NCBI GenBank assembly: GCA_026770585.1
Contig: MU646744.1
Location: 296,169-307,373, forward strand
Direction of reading: 5' to 3'
Source: Baffinella frigidus
Taxonomy: Eukaryota; Cryptophyceae; Cryptomonadales; Baffinellaceae
DNA: 11,205 bases
The translations under genes were made by a program, and so were the position numbers. The notes beneath the pieces were generated by a model. It was not told the DNA's origin. It saw nothing but the letters and a program-made list of their open reading frames with translations, and made no database searches. How positions within the stretch are numbered: position 1 is the stretch's first letter; each line of letters opens with the position of its first letter. Below, one piece after another: positions 1 to 6,662 of the stretch.

Positions 1-155
1 AACCCCGAAACCCCAAACTCCGAACCCCGAACCCCAAACCCCAAACCCCAAACCCCAAACCCCAAACCCCAAACCCCAAACCCCAAACCCTAAACCCCAC
101 ACCCCAAACCCCAGATCCAAAACCCAAAACCCAAAACCCAAAACTCAAAACCCAA
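1..155. repeat. Degenerate telomere-like array, CCCCAAA type
   Basis: A C-rich 7-bp repeat. Positions 32-87 hold eight consecutive perfect CCCCAAA units, followed by one CCCTAAA at 88-94 and then variants CCCCACA, CCCCAAA and CCCCAGA. After 115 it decays into CCCAAAA-like units. The orientation (C-rich strand reading left to right) is that expected for a left chromosome end. The array is not canonical CCCTAAA, so it is more likely a subtelomeric or interstitial derivative than an active telomere end. Seen directly; the telomeric origin is inferred from the CCCTAAA arrays elsewhere in the window. Confidence 0.85.
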
Positions 156-479
156 GTCTTGCAAACCTGCCCTCGTCTCAACAGGACAACCTTTCTTGAT
201 TGCATGCATGTTGTCTAAACACAGCACGCGTTTGGAGTCTAAGTGGTTTTACTCTCAGTAAACGTGAGGTGCTTCACTGTGCATCTTTCTCTGAATTCTT
301 TTGGCGGTTGGGCCCTGGTCCCACTCAGAACACTACGGAGAACCATCTAAAGTCAATTATTGGATTGTTCCTTACGAAACACGCCAAAAGTCAGCAATTT
401 TTGGTCACGTTACACCGGATGTCCGGGTCTGCGGTTCTCCGTAGCCTCCCGGGCGGGTTCAAGGCCTTCACGGAAGGGA
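156..479. other. Unassigned intergenic stretch with a small inverted repeat
   Basis: No convincing gene. A 12-bp perfect inverted repeat, CTACGGAGAACC at 333-344 and its complement at 433-444, could be the ends of a 112-bp element, but no target duplication is visible. Positions 177-202 (ending CCTTTCTTGATTG) recur at 876-901 with 24 of 26 bases identical, so the two regions share a dispersed repeat. A 112-codon open frame here has no recognisable protein feature. Confidence 0.5.
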
Positions 480-483
480 ACGC

Positions 484-812
484 ATGGTGGCCGTGTTGGC
501 TTCGATCCGTCATGAACTTGACTGCCAAGAGGTCCTAGGCAGGTCCTAGGGCCCTACGGTAGGGTGTATGCGCCTACTGGCCACTTTTCCCTTAAGTGGC
601 CAGGGGGTCTTAAAAGACCCACGCCAGGTCCTAGGCAGATCCTAGGGCCGTTCATGACGGATCGAAGCGTAATAAACACACTCACCATGGCCCAAGCAAG
701 CGAGAGAGTGAGCGAGAGAGAGAGAGAGGGAGAGAGAGAGAGAGAGAGAGTTCTCTCTGCTTTCCCCCGCAAGAGAGAGAGAGACCTGTATTGACACCAA
801 CATGGCCACCAT
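484..812. mobile_element. Composite inverted-repeat element (non-autonomous)
   Basis: Outer arms are ATGGTGGCCGTGTTGG at 484-499 and its complement, with one mismatch, at 797-812. A second pair lies directly inside: CTTCGATCCGTCATGAAC at 500-517 is perfectly complementary to 650-667 (18 bp). The inner 168-bp unit holds two family A-like fragments (CCTAGGCAGGTCCTAGGG and relatives). The rest is mostly a GA microsatellite. No transposase is present, so this is a nested, non-autonomous structure. No target duplication could be confirmed. Confidence 0.6.
696..786. repeat. (GA)n microsatellite
   Basis: Imperfect GA/GAGA tract, interrupted by TTCTCTCTGCTTTCCCCC at about 750-768 and resuming as (GA)n up to 784. 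It lies between the arms of the composite element. The serine/leucine or arginine/glutamate-rich open frames over it are translation artefacts of the dinucleotide repeat. Confidence 0.9.
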
Positions 813-856
813 TCAGATCCACCCACGGAGGCTAGGTTTCATCAGGACCTAGAGAT
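782..856 (-). repeat. Dispersed repeat, copy 1 (inverted relative to 10272-10353)
   Basis: The reverse complement of 782-812 matches 10323-10353 at 30 of 31 positions (ATGGTGGCCATGTTGGTG, then TCAATACAGGTCT). Similarity continues more weakly to 856 (GAGGCT, then CAGGACCTAGAGAT). It therefore belongs to an element family present in opposite orientation near both ends of the window, and it overlaps the right arm of the composite element. Confidence 0.75.
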
Positions 857-1138
857 TCGATAAATCAGCCGTCGGCTCAACACGATAACCTTTCTTGATT
901 GGATACACCGCCACAGTGAACAAAACATCAACCTATACAACATCGCGACCACTCACGTGGACAGACACACAACCAAAAACAGAATCGCAGTTTATGTACA
1001 CAACCAAAAGCAGAATCGCAGTTTACGACTATGACAAATTCTCACGAGGGATCCAGTTTCCTCAAGATCTCAACCCCATTGCACTATTTGCAACCCCAAA
1101 ATACACAGAGAGTAAGAAGGGGATGTTGGCAGGGTGGT
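857..1138. other. Unassigned stretch with a 31-bp-period tandem duplication
   Basis: A 28-bp block containing CAGAATCGCAGTTTA occurs at 967-994 and 998-1025, differing at one base. The 109-codon open frame at 895-1224 includes this duplication and then runs into hairpin repeat F, so I do not accept it as a gene. The first part (876-901) is the dispersed repeat shared with 177-202. Confidence 0.6.
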
Positions 1139-1204
1139 CGACGACATGCCGCTTGCGGTGGCAGCTTTCGCGCCAGGAGACTGGTGCCACCCCCCCCACA
1201 CAGG

Positions 1205-1244
1205 ATTTAGGGGTTGAGATTTAGGGGTCAGGGGTTAGGGGTTT
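1205..1244. repeat. Interstitial telomere-like block (TTTAGGGG)
   Basis: Degenerate GATTTAGGGGTTGAGATTTA, then GGGGTCAGGGGTTAGGGG. G-rich on the plus strand, immediately after copy 1 of repeat F. Confidence 0.75.
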
Positions 1245-1454
1245 GTTTCGATCCGTAATGAATTGGGCAGAAATGTCGGTTGCGGTGGCAGCTTTCGCGC
1301 CAGGAGACCGGTGCCACCCCCCACATGGGTTAGGAATGCGGGGTTAGACGATGGAGTGAAACCATGATAAACGCACATTTTTCTCTTCAGGGTGCAGGGC
1401 TTAGGAGACGACATGCTGTTTGAGGTGGCAGCAGACCGGTGCCTCCCCCCACAT

Positions 1455-1513
1455 CTAACCCCTAACCCCTGAATCCTCAACCCCTAACCCCTAAACCCTA
1501 TCCCCTAAACCCT
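1455..1513. repeat. Interstitial telomere-like block (CCCCTAA/CCCTAAA)
   Basis: CTAACCCC and CCCTAAA variants, C-rich on the plus strand, following repeat F copy 3. It therefore faces the opposite way to the G-rich block at 1205-1244. Confidence 0.8.
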
Positions 1514-1525
1514 CTGGGGGGTGGG

Positions 1526-1629
1526 ATCCCTTAAGTGGCGAGGCGGTCAAACTTGACCGCCAAGAGGTCCTAGGCAGGTCCTAGGGCCCTACGGTAGGGC
1601 GTATGAGCCTACTCGCCGCTCACGGGATA
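1526..1629. mobile_element. MITE-like family A, copy
   Basis: Ends ATCCCTTAAGTGGCGAG on the left and GGGATA on the right, about 104 bp. The interior has the family A order: GGTCAAACTTGACCGCC, AGAGGTCCTAGGCAGGTCC, CCCTACGGTAGGG, GTATGAGCCTACT. The right arm is degraded (CTCGCCGCTCACGGGATA). The left TA is mutated to GG-AT. Confidence 0.75.
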
Positions 1630-1696
1630 GGGTGCACAGGAGACCGGTGCCACCTCCCACAGGGTTTCGGGGTGCGGGGTTAGGGGTGTGTGATTT

Positions 1697-1720
1697 CCTA
1701 AACCCTAAACCCTAAACCCT
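1697..1720. repeat. Short CCCTAAA block
   Basis: Three tandem CCTAAAC-phase units next to the truncated repeat F copy 4; plant-type telomere motif. Confidence 0.85.
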
Positions 1721-1807
1721 CAAGCAGGGTGGATGACCGATTCGGTCGAGATCCTGGTTCCGCGCGGGTATGAACCTGAATAGTCTGGGGATACACTCCG
1801 GCCATCC

Positions 1808-2009
1808 TATCCCTTAAGTGGCGAGTAGGTGCGTACGCCCTACCGTCGGGGGCCCTAGGATCTGCCTAGCACCTGGCGTGGGTCTTTTAAGACCCCCTGA
1901 CCACTTAAGGGATAAGTGGCCAGTAGGCTCATACACCCTACCGTAGGGCCCTAGGACCTGTCTAGGACCTCTTGGCAGTCAAATTTGACTGTCTGGTCAC
2001 CTAAGGGAT
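1808..2009. mobile_element. Two fused family A copies
   Basis: The first copy runs from TATCCCTTAAGTGGCGAG (from 1808) to GACCACTTAAGGGATA (to 1914). The second shares that junction and ends at GGTCACCTAAGGGAT (to about 2009). Both contain the CCTACCGTAGGG-like core and the CCTAGGACC/TGCCTAGC motifs. The compound is flanked by a 16-bp direct repeat, CACTCCGGCCATCCTA, at 1794-1809 and 2011-2026. Confidence 0.8.
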
Positions 2010-2026
2010 GCACTCCGGCCATCCTA

Positions 2027-2110
2027 CACGGGACTGCATCCCCAAAGCACTACGATGCGCCAGAAATCGCTCAAGTCGGGCAGCGTGGAGAAGAGGGTTG
2101 TAGTTGAAGA
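2027..2110. other. Sequence shared with 9474-9505
   Basis: Starting in the preceding repeat, CACTCCGGCCATCC then ACGGGACTGCATCC (2011-2040) resembles CACTCCGGTCATC then ACGGGACTGTATCC at 9474-9505. GCTCAAGTCGGGCAG at 2069-2083 recurs exactly at 2250-2264. No gene seen. Confidence 0.5.
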
Positions 2111-2201
2111 CAGGCCCGCCGCGGGATCAAGGGCCGTGCGAACCGCCTCAGGACACGCCTGGGGTAGGCCCGCCTCTGGAAAGATAGGCCCACCTCGGGA
2201 T
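2111..2201. repeat. Repeat C, intact copy (with echoes to 2264)
   Basis: Contains CAGGCCCGCCGCGGG, GGGCCGTGCGAACCGCCTCA, a GTAGGCCCGCCTC motif and AGATAGGCCCACCTCGGGAT. It matches the interrupted copy at 2431-2639. GGGCCGTGCGAACCGCCT repeats internally at about 2217-2233. Arginine/proline-rich open frames on both strands are products of this GC-rich repeat. Confidence 0.8.
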
Positions 2202-2264
2202 CGCAGTAGGCCTGAGGGCCGTGCGAACCGCCTGCGAGGCACCTCAATAGCTCAAGTCGGGCAG

Positions 2265-2430
2265 CCACACAGCGCGGGCTACGAGGGGGCAACATGCCCG
2301 ATTCCGACCGGCTTTCCGTTAGCATAGCCCTAGGAATGACCCTTTGTCCCTGCGGATTGCAGGGTCTATGGGATATTCACGGAATCCCTTGGTTGTCCGC
2401 TGTGTGGGTGGCCAAGAGGCTGTAGGCTAC
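2265..2430. other. Unassigned spacer
   Basis: No gene recognised. CCGCTGTGTGG at about 2398 recurs at about 3690 and 5684, each time after an AT-richer segment, suggesting another weakly conserved dispersed repeat. Confidence 0.4.
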
Positions 2431-2639
2431 GACAGGCCCGCCGCGGGGGTATCTAGGCTCTCAGGGCACATAAGGATGCAAGGTTATGCGGACTTCACTT
2501 TGGAGTCTGCATAACCTTGCATCCGTCAGTGCCCTTAGAGCCTAGATACCCACACGCCGCGGGACCAAGGGCTGTACGAACCGCCTCAGGAAACGCGTGG
2601 GGTAGGCCCGCCTCGGGAAAGATAGGCCCACCTCGGGAT
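2431..2639. repeat. Repeat C, copy split by an insertion
   Basis: GACAGGCCCGCCGCGGG at 2431-2447, then the inserted foldback element, then CGCCGCGGG continuing through GCTGTACGAACCGCCTCAGG to CCCACCTCGGGATT at 2639. Outside the insertion it is collinear with 2109-2201, which therefore serves as an empty-site reference. Confidence 0.85.
2448..2554. mobile_element. 107-bp foldback MITE with 9-bp target duplication
   Basis: Arms GGTATCTAGGCTCT at the left and AGAGCCTAGATACC at the right. Pairing continues inward through GGATGCAAGGTTATGC and its complement, giving a stem of roughly 50 bp around a short loop near 2490-2500. CGCCGCGGG flanks it at 2439-2447 and 2555-2563, and occurs once in the uninterrupted paralogue (2117-2125). 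A 9-bp duplication with long terminal inverted repeats is typical of Mutator-like (MULE) elements. The right end carries four unmatched bases (CACA) before the duplication. Confidence 0.85.
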
Positions 2640-2781
2640 TAGTTGACTGATAAGAGGCGTTGTTACAGTTGAATGGATGGGTTGCCCATACGGGGTTTGG
2701 GGGAGTGTTGAGAACAAGTGTCACTCGAAAACAAAGCCCGCCTGGCCGTGCGAGCCTACATAACCCCATGTACAACCACCA
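2640..2781. other. Unassigned spacer
   Basis: No gene recognised. It contains only a weak echo of repeat C (GCCCGCCTGGCCGTGCGAGC near 2736). Confidence 0.4.
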
Positions 2782-2908
2782 GCCCTGGGAGGTGGCTCAA
2801 ATCGAGGATGTATATTGCGAGATTCCCTGGGCGAGCCTTTCGTTTTCGAAAGGCTCCCTAGAGGAAATGACTCAAGTTACGTCATCGATTTGAGCCACCT
2901 CCCAGGGC
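2782..2908. mobile_element. Foldback element with inner hairpin
   Basis: CCCTGGGAGGTGGCTCAAAT at the left, extending to 2805, is perfectly complementary over 23 bp to 2885-2907, and GC at the outer bases extends this to 25 bp. The centre has a second hairpin, GAGCCTTTCG-TTTT-CGAAAGGCTC, at 2833-2856. About 127 bp, no coding capacity. No clear target duplication. It directly abuts the next element. Confidence 0.75.
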
Positions 2909-3096
2909 CACGCAACGATGACCTGTGCACCGAATCCCTCTGTTTTCGAAGTGGTTCTAAAGTCAACTCGCCTTCAATCGCCCACAAATCTGTAAACTTA
3001 TCCGAATTCCGGATCAAAATACTTTTGGAAGTGCATGAATAATAGAAAGACTCGGCAAAAATACACCTGTTTGGTGCACAGGTCATCGTCGCGTGG
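2908..3096. mobile_element. Non-autonomous element with 24-bp terminal inverted repeats
   Basis: CCACGCAACGATGACCTGTG, extending to 2931, is complementary at 23 of 24 positions to 3073-3096. The total of 189 bp has an AT-rich interior and no meaningful open frame. It abuts the foldback at 2782-2908, so one may have inserted at the edge of the other, or both may be parts of one structure. Confidence 0.75.
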
Positions 3097-3139
3097 TGCA
3101 TCGTCTCTCTGGAGGGCTCGTAACATCTGAGTTCCGATG

Positions 3140-3170
3140 TTTCCGGTCCGCCGTGCTGGCGGACCGGAAA
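3140..3170. repeat. Perfect 13-bp hairpin
   Basis: TTTCCGGTCCGCC and its complement, separated by GTGCT. No U-tract follows and the setting is eukaryotic, so there is no reason to call it a terminator. Confidence 0.8.
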
Positions 3171-3215
3171 GAAGTGGTGACGAAGGGGGGGGAAGTGGAT
3201 GCATGGGTTACTTGC

Positions 3216-3277
3216 TGCAGGATAAGTTCCGGTGTCCGCCTATGCTGGGAGCTCGAAGAACTTAAAGGACCTAAAGA
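3216..3277 (-). repeat. Repeat D, copy 1
   Basis: On the minus strand it reads CTTTAGGTCC, TTCTTCGAGCTCCCA, ATAGGCGGACACCGGAA and ends CTGCA. It matches 5941-6023 and 10708-10772, which are on the plus strand. A further hairpin, AAGGACACGC with GCGTGTCCTT, follows at about 3282-3320. Function unknown. Confidence 0.75.
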
Positions 3278-3404
3278 GTAAGGACACGCTGCGCTAAGGC
3301 GGTTGGATGCGTGTCCTTACAAAACCGGTCGGTGTGTAACAGTGTGCTGTTCTTAATTTAAAGCACGAAGACAAAAATCGATCCCAGCCGGTCTTTGATT
3401 TATC

Positions 3405-3521
3405 ACAGGGGTACCTCGCTCCTTCGAAACCGCCCCCCCCCTAGGACTCCCATAGGGCCCTAAGCATGGCCCTACTTTAGGGCCCTAGGGGGTCGCGCTT
3501 TCTTATGCAAAGTACCCCTGT
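3405..3521. mobile_element. Foldback family B, copy 1
   Basis: Left end ACAGGGGTACCTCGCT, then GAAACCGCCCCCCCCC. The interior is CCTAGGACTCCCATAGGGCC and the right end CTTTCTTATGCAAAGTACCC. It has the family B order, with a mutated right arm and a CA/TG edge instead of TA. Confidence 0.8.
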
Positions 3522-3522
3522 G

Positions 3523-3850
3523 AGGTCCACTCTTTCAAAAGAGATTTTCTGGTAAAATTCCAACCGAAATCGGTTAGGATGTCCGTCAACCCAGGCTATG
3601 TCCCTACGAAAGACAACCCTACGGTATTGCCTACCGTAGGGACCTATGGATTATCCACATATGGGTTATTCACAAAAGCCGTTTGTAGGCCGCTGTGTGG
3701 CACGGTTCCCTGGTGCCGGATCGGGTGAACGGGGGACCAACCCCTATCCCCAGTTTTTAGTCAAAGCACCAGTTTTTAGCGGGAAATGGGTGTTTTGTAA
3801 ACCGCACAAGGTACCTGTCAACTCTCTCCCGAGCCTCTCTTAGTGAATGA
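3523..3850. other. Unassigned stretch with a palindrome and CCAGTTTTTAG motifs
   Basis: Palindrome CCCTACGGTA-TTGCC-TACCGTAGGG at 3617-3641 uses the same CCCTAC(C/G)GTAGGG motif as families A and B. CCAGTTTTTAG occurs twice (3750-3760, 3769-3779) and its complement, CTAAAAACTGG, near 5014-5023. No gene accepted. Confidence 0.5.
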
Positions 3851-3866
3851 TGAGTCCCTATGAGTC

Positions 3867-4066
3867 AATCCTGAGTCTTTCTGGGTAAATCCTGTACAAA
3901 TCCTGAGTCTTTCTGGGCGAATCCTGAGTCTTTCTGGGTGAATCCTGAGTCTTTCTGGGTGAATCCTGAGTTTTTCTGGGACAATCCTGAGTTTTCTTGA
4001 CTAAATTCTGAGTTTCCTGGGTGAATCCTAAGTCTTCTTGGGCAAATCCTGAGTCCCTCTGAGTCC
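3867..4066. repeat. 21-bp minisatellite, forward orientation
   Basis: Unit AATCCTGAGTCTTTCTGGGTG. Unit starts are spaced by 21 bp at 3899, 3920, 3941, 3962, 3983 and 4004, followed by 4024 and 4045, with one inserted half-unit near 3888. Because 21 is a multiple of three, the minus strand reads as a seven-residue repeat of the type QKDSGFT over 3865-4074. This is a consequence of the repeat and not evidence of a protein. Confidence 0.9.
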
Positions 4067-4074
4067 ATCACCAA

Positions 4075-4262
4075 CCCCTAAACCCTAACCTCTATAAACC
4101 TAAAGTCTGTTCCCTAAACCCTAAACCCTAAACCCTAAACCCTAAACCCTAAACCCTAAACCCTAAACCCTAAACCCTAAACCCTAAACCCTAAACTCAA
4201 ACCCCCAAACCCCAAACCCCAAACCCCACACCCTAAACCCCACACCCTCATCCCTAATCCCT
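4075..4262. repeat. Interstitial telomeric array with 12 perfect CCCTAAA units
   Basis: Positions 4112-4195 are exactly twelve uninterrupted CCCTAAA units (84 bp). They are flanked on the left by degenerate units and on the right by CCCCAAA, CCCCACA and CCCTAAT variants, resembling the variant mixture at 1-115. This establishes the plant-type telomere motif for the genome. Confidence 0.95.
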
Positions 4263-4407
4263 AATCCCATCTCGGAGCATACCAGAATTTGTCGGGAGTC
4301 AGATTTTGTCCTGATTCATGCTACTGTAAGCATTATTTGTATCCCTAAAATAGCATATCTACTCTTTTCTTCAGCGTCAAAAGCCTTAAGAAGCGGAACA
4401 GATTCTG
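4263..4407. other. Unassigned spacer
   Basis: AT-richer sequence between the telomeric array and the inverted minisatellite. No feature recognised. Confidence 0.4.
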
Positions 4408-4590
4408 TCGTATTCCGGCAGGATGACCCAGGATTTGGTCAGAAAGACTCAGGATCCAGGCAGGATGACCCAGGATCTACCATAAAAGACCCAGGGTTCA
4501 CTCGGAAGGTCTCAGGATTTGGTCAGGACGTCTCAGGATTTGGTCAGGAGGCCTCATAATTTGGTCAACAGGCCTCAGGATAGCAGGACG
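4408..4590. repeat. 21-bp minisatellite, inverted orientation
   Basis: Units of the type CTCAGGATTTGGTCAGGACGT and GACCCAGGATTTGGTCAGAA. The reverse complement contains AAATCCTGAG, the hallmark of the array at 3867-4066, so this is a diverged array of the same family in the opposite direction, beyond the telomeric block. The minus-strand 70-codon frame with repeated RPDQILR comes from it. Confidence 0.8.
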
Positions 4591-4663
4591 CCAACCCTCA
4601 ACCGGACACCCTGATTCCCAAACGCCAAGTCCTGCACCCCGCCCCCGAAATTCTGTGTTGCAC

Positions 4664-4845
4664 GGTTGAATCCTGGGTCGTTCCAACTGAATCTTGTGTC
4701 GTGCTGACACAGTCAGGCATCGTCTTAATCGAGTCCTGAGTCACCCTAAATGAATCCTGGGTCACTTTGATGGAATGCTGAGTCGTCCTGAGTTAATTCT
4801 GAGTTGCTCTCAATGAATCCTGGGTTGTCCTGAGTGAGTTTTTAC
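4664..4845. repeat. Degenerate minisatellite, forward orientation
   Basis: Units such as GAATCCTGGGTCGTTCCAACT, GAATCCTGGGTCACTTTGAT and GAATCCTGGGTTGTCCTGAG return to the forward direction of the first array. Spacing is about 20-22 bp and copies are quite diverged. Confidence 0.75.
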
Positions 4846-5084
4846 CTAAAACCTGGTGTCAACGTGGGTGAGAGTGTCCTACGGAGAGTCCGAACATGTG
4901 AACATGATACAAATGGCGAACATTTCAGTGAACTACAGCCATTTACTCCCTGTTCGTGCTTAAAAACTGGTAAAAAACTGGTACCCAACACCCCAGCCAG
5001 TTTTTGTTTTTAACTAAAAACTGGTAGCGAGGAGATTGGCTGATGGGTTCTCGAAGGCCACACTTCTTTGGAGTAAAGGTTGAG
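4846..5084. other. Unassigned stretch with AAAAACTGGT repeats
   Basis: AAAAACTGGT occurs three times (4963-4972, 4973-4982, 5016-5025) with an inverted CCAGTTTTTG at 4996-5005. The complement, CCAGTTTTTAG, occurs at 3750-3779. Possibly a short dispersed repeat. No gene seen. Confidence 0.5.
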
Positions 5085-5503
5085 GATATAGGGTTTAGGG
5101 TTTAGGCTTTAGGCTTTAGGGTTACGGTTTAGGGTTTACGATATGCGATTAGGGTTTAGGGTTTAGGGATCGACTTTTAGGGTTTGGGGTTTAGGGTCAA
5201 GTGTTTAGTATTGGTTAGTGATCAGTGTTTAGGGTTTAGGGTTTTGGGTTTTGGGTTTTAGGGTTTAGGGTTTAAAGTTCAGAGTTCAGTGTATCCCTTA
5301 AGTGACCAACGGGCGAATAATCGCCCGTGGAAGCCCCAGGCAGGTCCTAGGGCCGTACGGTAGGGCGTATGAGCCTACTGGTCACTTAAGGGATAGGTTT
5401 TGTGGTTTAGAGTTTAGTGTTTAGGGTTTAGGGTTCAGGGTACAGGGTTTAGGGTTTGGGTTTTAAGTTTTAGGGTTTACAGTTCAGGGTTTATGGTTTA
5501 GGT
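5085..5503. repeat. Degenerate TTTAGGG interstitial telomeric array
   Basis: TTTAGGG and variants (TTTTGGG, TTTAGGC, TTCAGGG) run G-rich on the plus strand, opposite to the CCCTAAA array at 4075-4262. The array is interrupted at 5292-5395 by a family A element, and telomeric units resume on the other side. Confidence 0.9.
5292..5395. mobile_element. MITE-like family A inserted in a telomeric array
   Basis: TATCCCTTAAGTGACCA at the left and TGGTCACTTAAGGGATA at the right form perfect 17-bp inverted ends. Total is 104 bp including the flanking TA at each side. The interior contains AGGCAGGTCCTAGGGCC, CGTACGGTAGGG and GTATGAGCCTACT. TA at both edges fits the TA target duplication of Tc1/mariner-related (Stowaway-like) MITEs, although TA could also be part of the inverted repeat. 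Confidence 0.85.
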
Positions 5504-5746
5504 TCTTGCGTGTGGACTCTAATTAAAGCTTTTGGTGTGTGGATCTTATTTGGTGTGACTTTGTGGATCTTAATTGACGTGGATCTCAATTGGTGCGACC
5601 TTAACTTCAAGCACATGTAAACCCTGCAGGGTTGTTCCTACGGATATCCTAACCTATTCTTAGCCACCAAGAATCCCTTCGTAGCCCGCTGTGTGGGCTG
5701 CGACTGAAGTTTGCGTTGCTGATGAGTTGTTCGCACTGTCGAGATG
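5504..5746. other. Spacer with four GTGGATCTYAATTG-like repeats
   Basis: GTGGACTCTAATTA, GTGGATCTTATTTG, GTGGATCTTAATTG and GTGGATCTCAATTG lie between about 5512 and 5600. The remainder shows no gene. CCGCTGTGTGG near 5684 is shared with about 2398 and 3690. Confidence 0.55.
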
Positions 5747-5869
5747 TACAGGGGTACCTCGCTCATAAGAAACCGCCAACCTTTAGAACACTACAGTAGG
5801 CCTCTGCCTAGGGTCCTAGGGTGGTCCTAGGGGGGGGGGGCGGTTTCTTATGAGCGAGGTATCCCTGTA
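5747..5869. mobile_element. Foldback family B, complete copy
   Basis: TACAGGGGTACCTCGCTCAT, then AAGAAACCGCC at the left. The right arm is GGCGGTTTCTTATGAGCGAG, then GTATCCCTGTA. Arms of about 31 bp pair with one mismatch, and CCTAGG-rich interior halves extend the pairing. 123 bp including TA at each side. No coding capacity. Confidence 0.9.
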
Positions 5870-5945
5870 CAGGGGCACCTCCGTTGTAAGACACCGCCCT
5901 CCTCTTACAGCTGCAGGACCGCCACAGGGCTCTGGACAGGTCCTT
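5868..5945. mobile_element. Foldback family B, truncated and diverged copy
   Basis: Starts at the TA shared with the preceding copy: TACAGGGGCACCTCCGTTGT, then AAGACACCGCCCTCC. It continues to GCAGGACCGCCACAGGGC. The right arm is absent and repeat D follows. A related interior fragment, GGACCACCACAGGGCACTGG, lies at about 6129-6148. Confidence 0.65.
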
Positions 5946-6023
5946 CAGGTCCTTTAGGTTCCTTTAGGTCCTTGAGGTTCTTCGAACTCCCAACATAGGC
6001 GGACACCGGATATTATCCTGCAG
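5941..6023 (+). repeat. Repeat D, copy 2
   Basis: GGTCCTTTAGGTTCCTTTAG, TTCTTCGAACTCCCAACATA, GGCGGACACCGGA and then ATCCTGCAGG. Clear match to 10708-10772 and, inverted, to 3216-3277. The leading GGTCCTTTA block is duplicated here. Function unknown. Confidence 0.8.
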
Positions 6024-6662
6024 GAATGGTTGTTCGGCAATAAATTATCAATCTCTTTCTCTCCTGCAGGAAGGCCATGCTTCCTTTCGGATCACATGAG
6101 CTCCCCCGGTGCAAAAGGATCGCGGCAGGACCACCACAGGGCACTGGACATCAGCTTACTGCACAGGGGTAACTCGAAACTAAGGAACCACAGAATAAGG
6201 TACACACCTATGTGTGATTTGTGGACCTTACTAAAATAAGGACGTTACACCGAAGGGTTTCTCTGCGGGGCTTACATTTCAGGGCCGTACACATCTGTGT
6301 TTCGCGGACCTTAGCAAAACTTAAGGACCACACACCCACCTCGAACCCCCCCCCGGAGAATGGAGCTAGCGATTTTTCGGGCCAAAAGATTTCAGGGCAA
6401 AAGTGGGTTCCCGAGTAGGGCATCGTTGAAAATTGCACCTAAACTTCACCGAACCCACCCTGCGACCAAATTCAAAAACCTGGATTTAAGGTCCACATTT
6501 AAGGTCCACACCGACCGAGTTAAGGCCTTAACTGTACTGAATTGTTTCAAGTTCCGCCACCCACCGCTTCTGCGGGCCTTAACTTTAAGGAACGCACACC
6601 GAACGCTCTCTCTGCAGGCCTTAAACTCAAGGCCCGCACAGCGACGTGTTTCGAAAGCCGTA
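6024..6662. repeat. Gene-free stretch of degenerate TTAAGGNCC/ACACACC repeats
   Basis: Many short related blocks on both strands: TAAGGTACACACC (6196), TTAAGGACCACACACC (6320), TTTAAGGTCCACA (6485 and 6496), TTTAAGGAACGCACACCGAA (6585). Two longer diverged segments both start ACACCGAA and contain TTTCTCTGCGGGGCTTACA or CTCTCTGCAGGCCTTAAA. This resembles the subterminal repeats of a transposon, but no ends or transposase were found. A C-run at about 6346-6354 interrupts it. Open frames here are short and mutually overlapping, and I accept none. Confidence 0.45.

Larger units (their letters stand above)
1139..1660. repeat. Hairpin repeat F, four copies
   Basis: Core GGTGGCAGCTTTCGCGCCAG, then GAGACYGGTGCCACC and a C-run ending CACA. 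Copies lie at 1139-1200, 1270-1325, 1407-1453 (internally shortened) and 1631-1660 (right half only). GGTGGCA and TGCCACC pair, so each complete copy can form a hairpin. Copies are followed by TTAGGGG-like or CTAACCCC-like telomeric fragments, which looks like a composite subtelomeric repeat. No coding potential is apparent. Confidence 0.75.

Noticed and set aside
3140-3170. Rho-independent terminator
   Set aside because: Strong hairpin but no T-tract, and the window is eukaryotic.
3617-3641. CRISPR-like or regulatory operator palindromes (CCCTACGGTAGGG)
   Set aside because: The motif is the palindromic core of the A and B families scattered across the window, without regular spacers.
3865-4074. 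Minus-strand heptad-repeat protein (FTQKDSG)
   Set aside because: The frame is a by-product of a 21-bp minisatellite, with no unique flanking sequence or start context.
4075-5503. Head-to-head telomere fusion site
   Set aside because: The order is CCCTAAA then TTTAGGG from left to right, the reverse of what an end-to-end fusion gives, and 0.8 kb of other sequence separates them.
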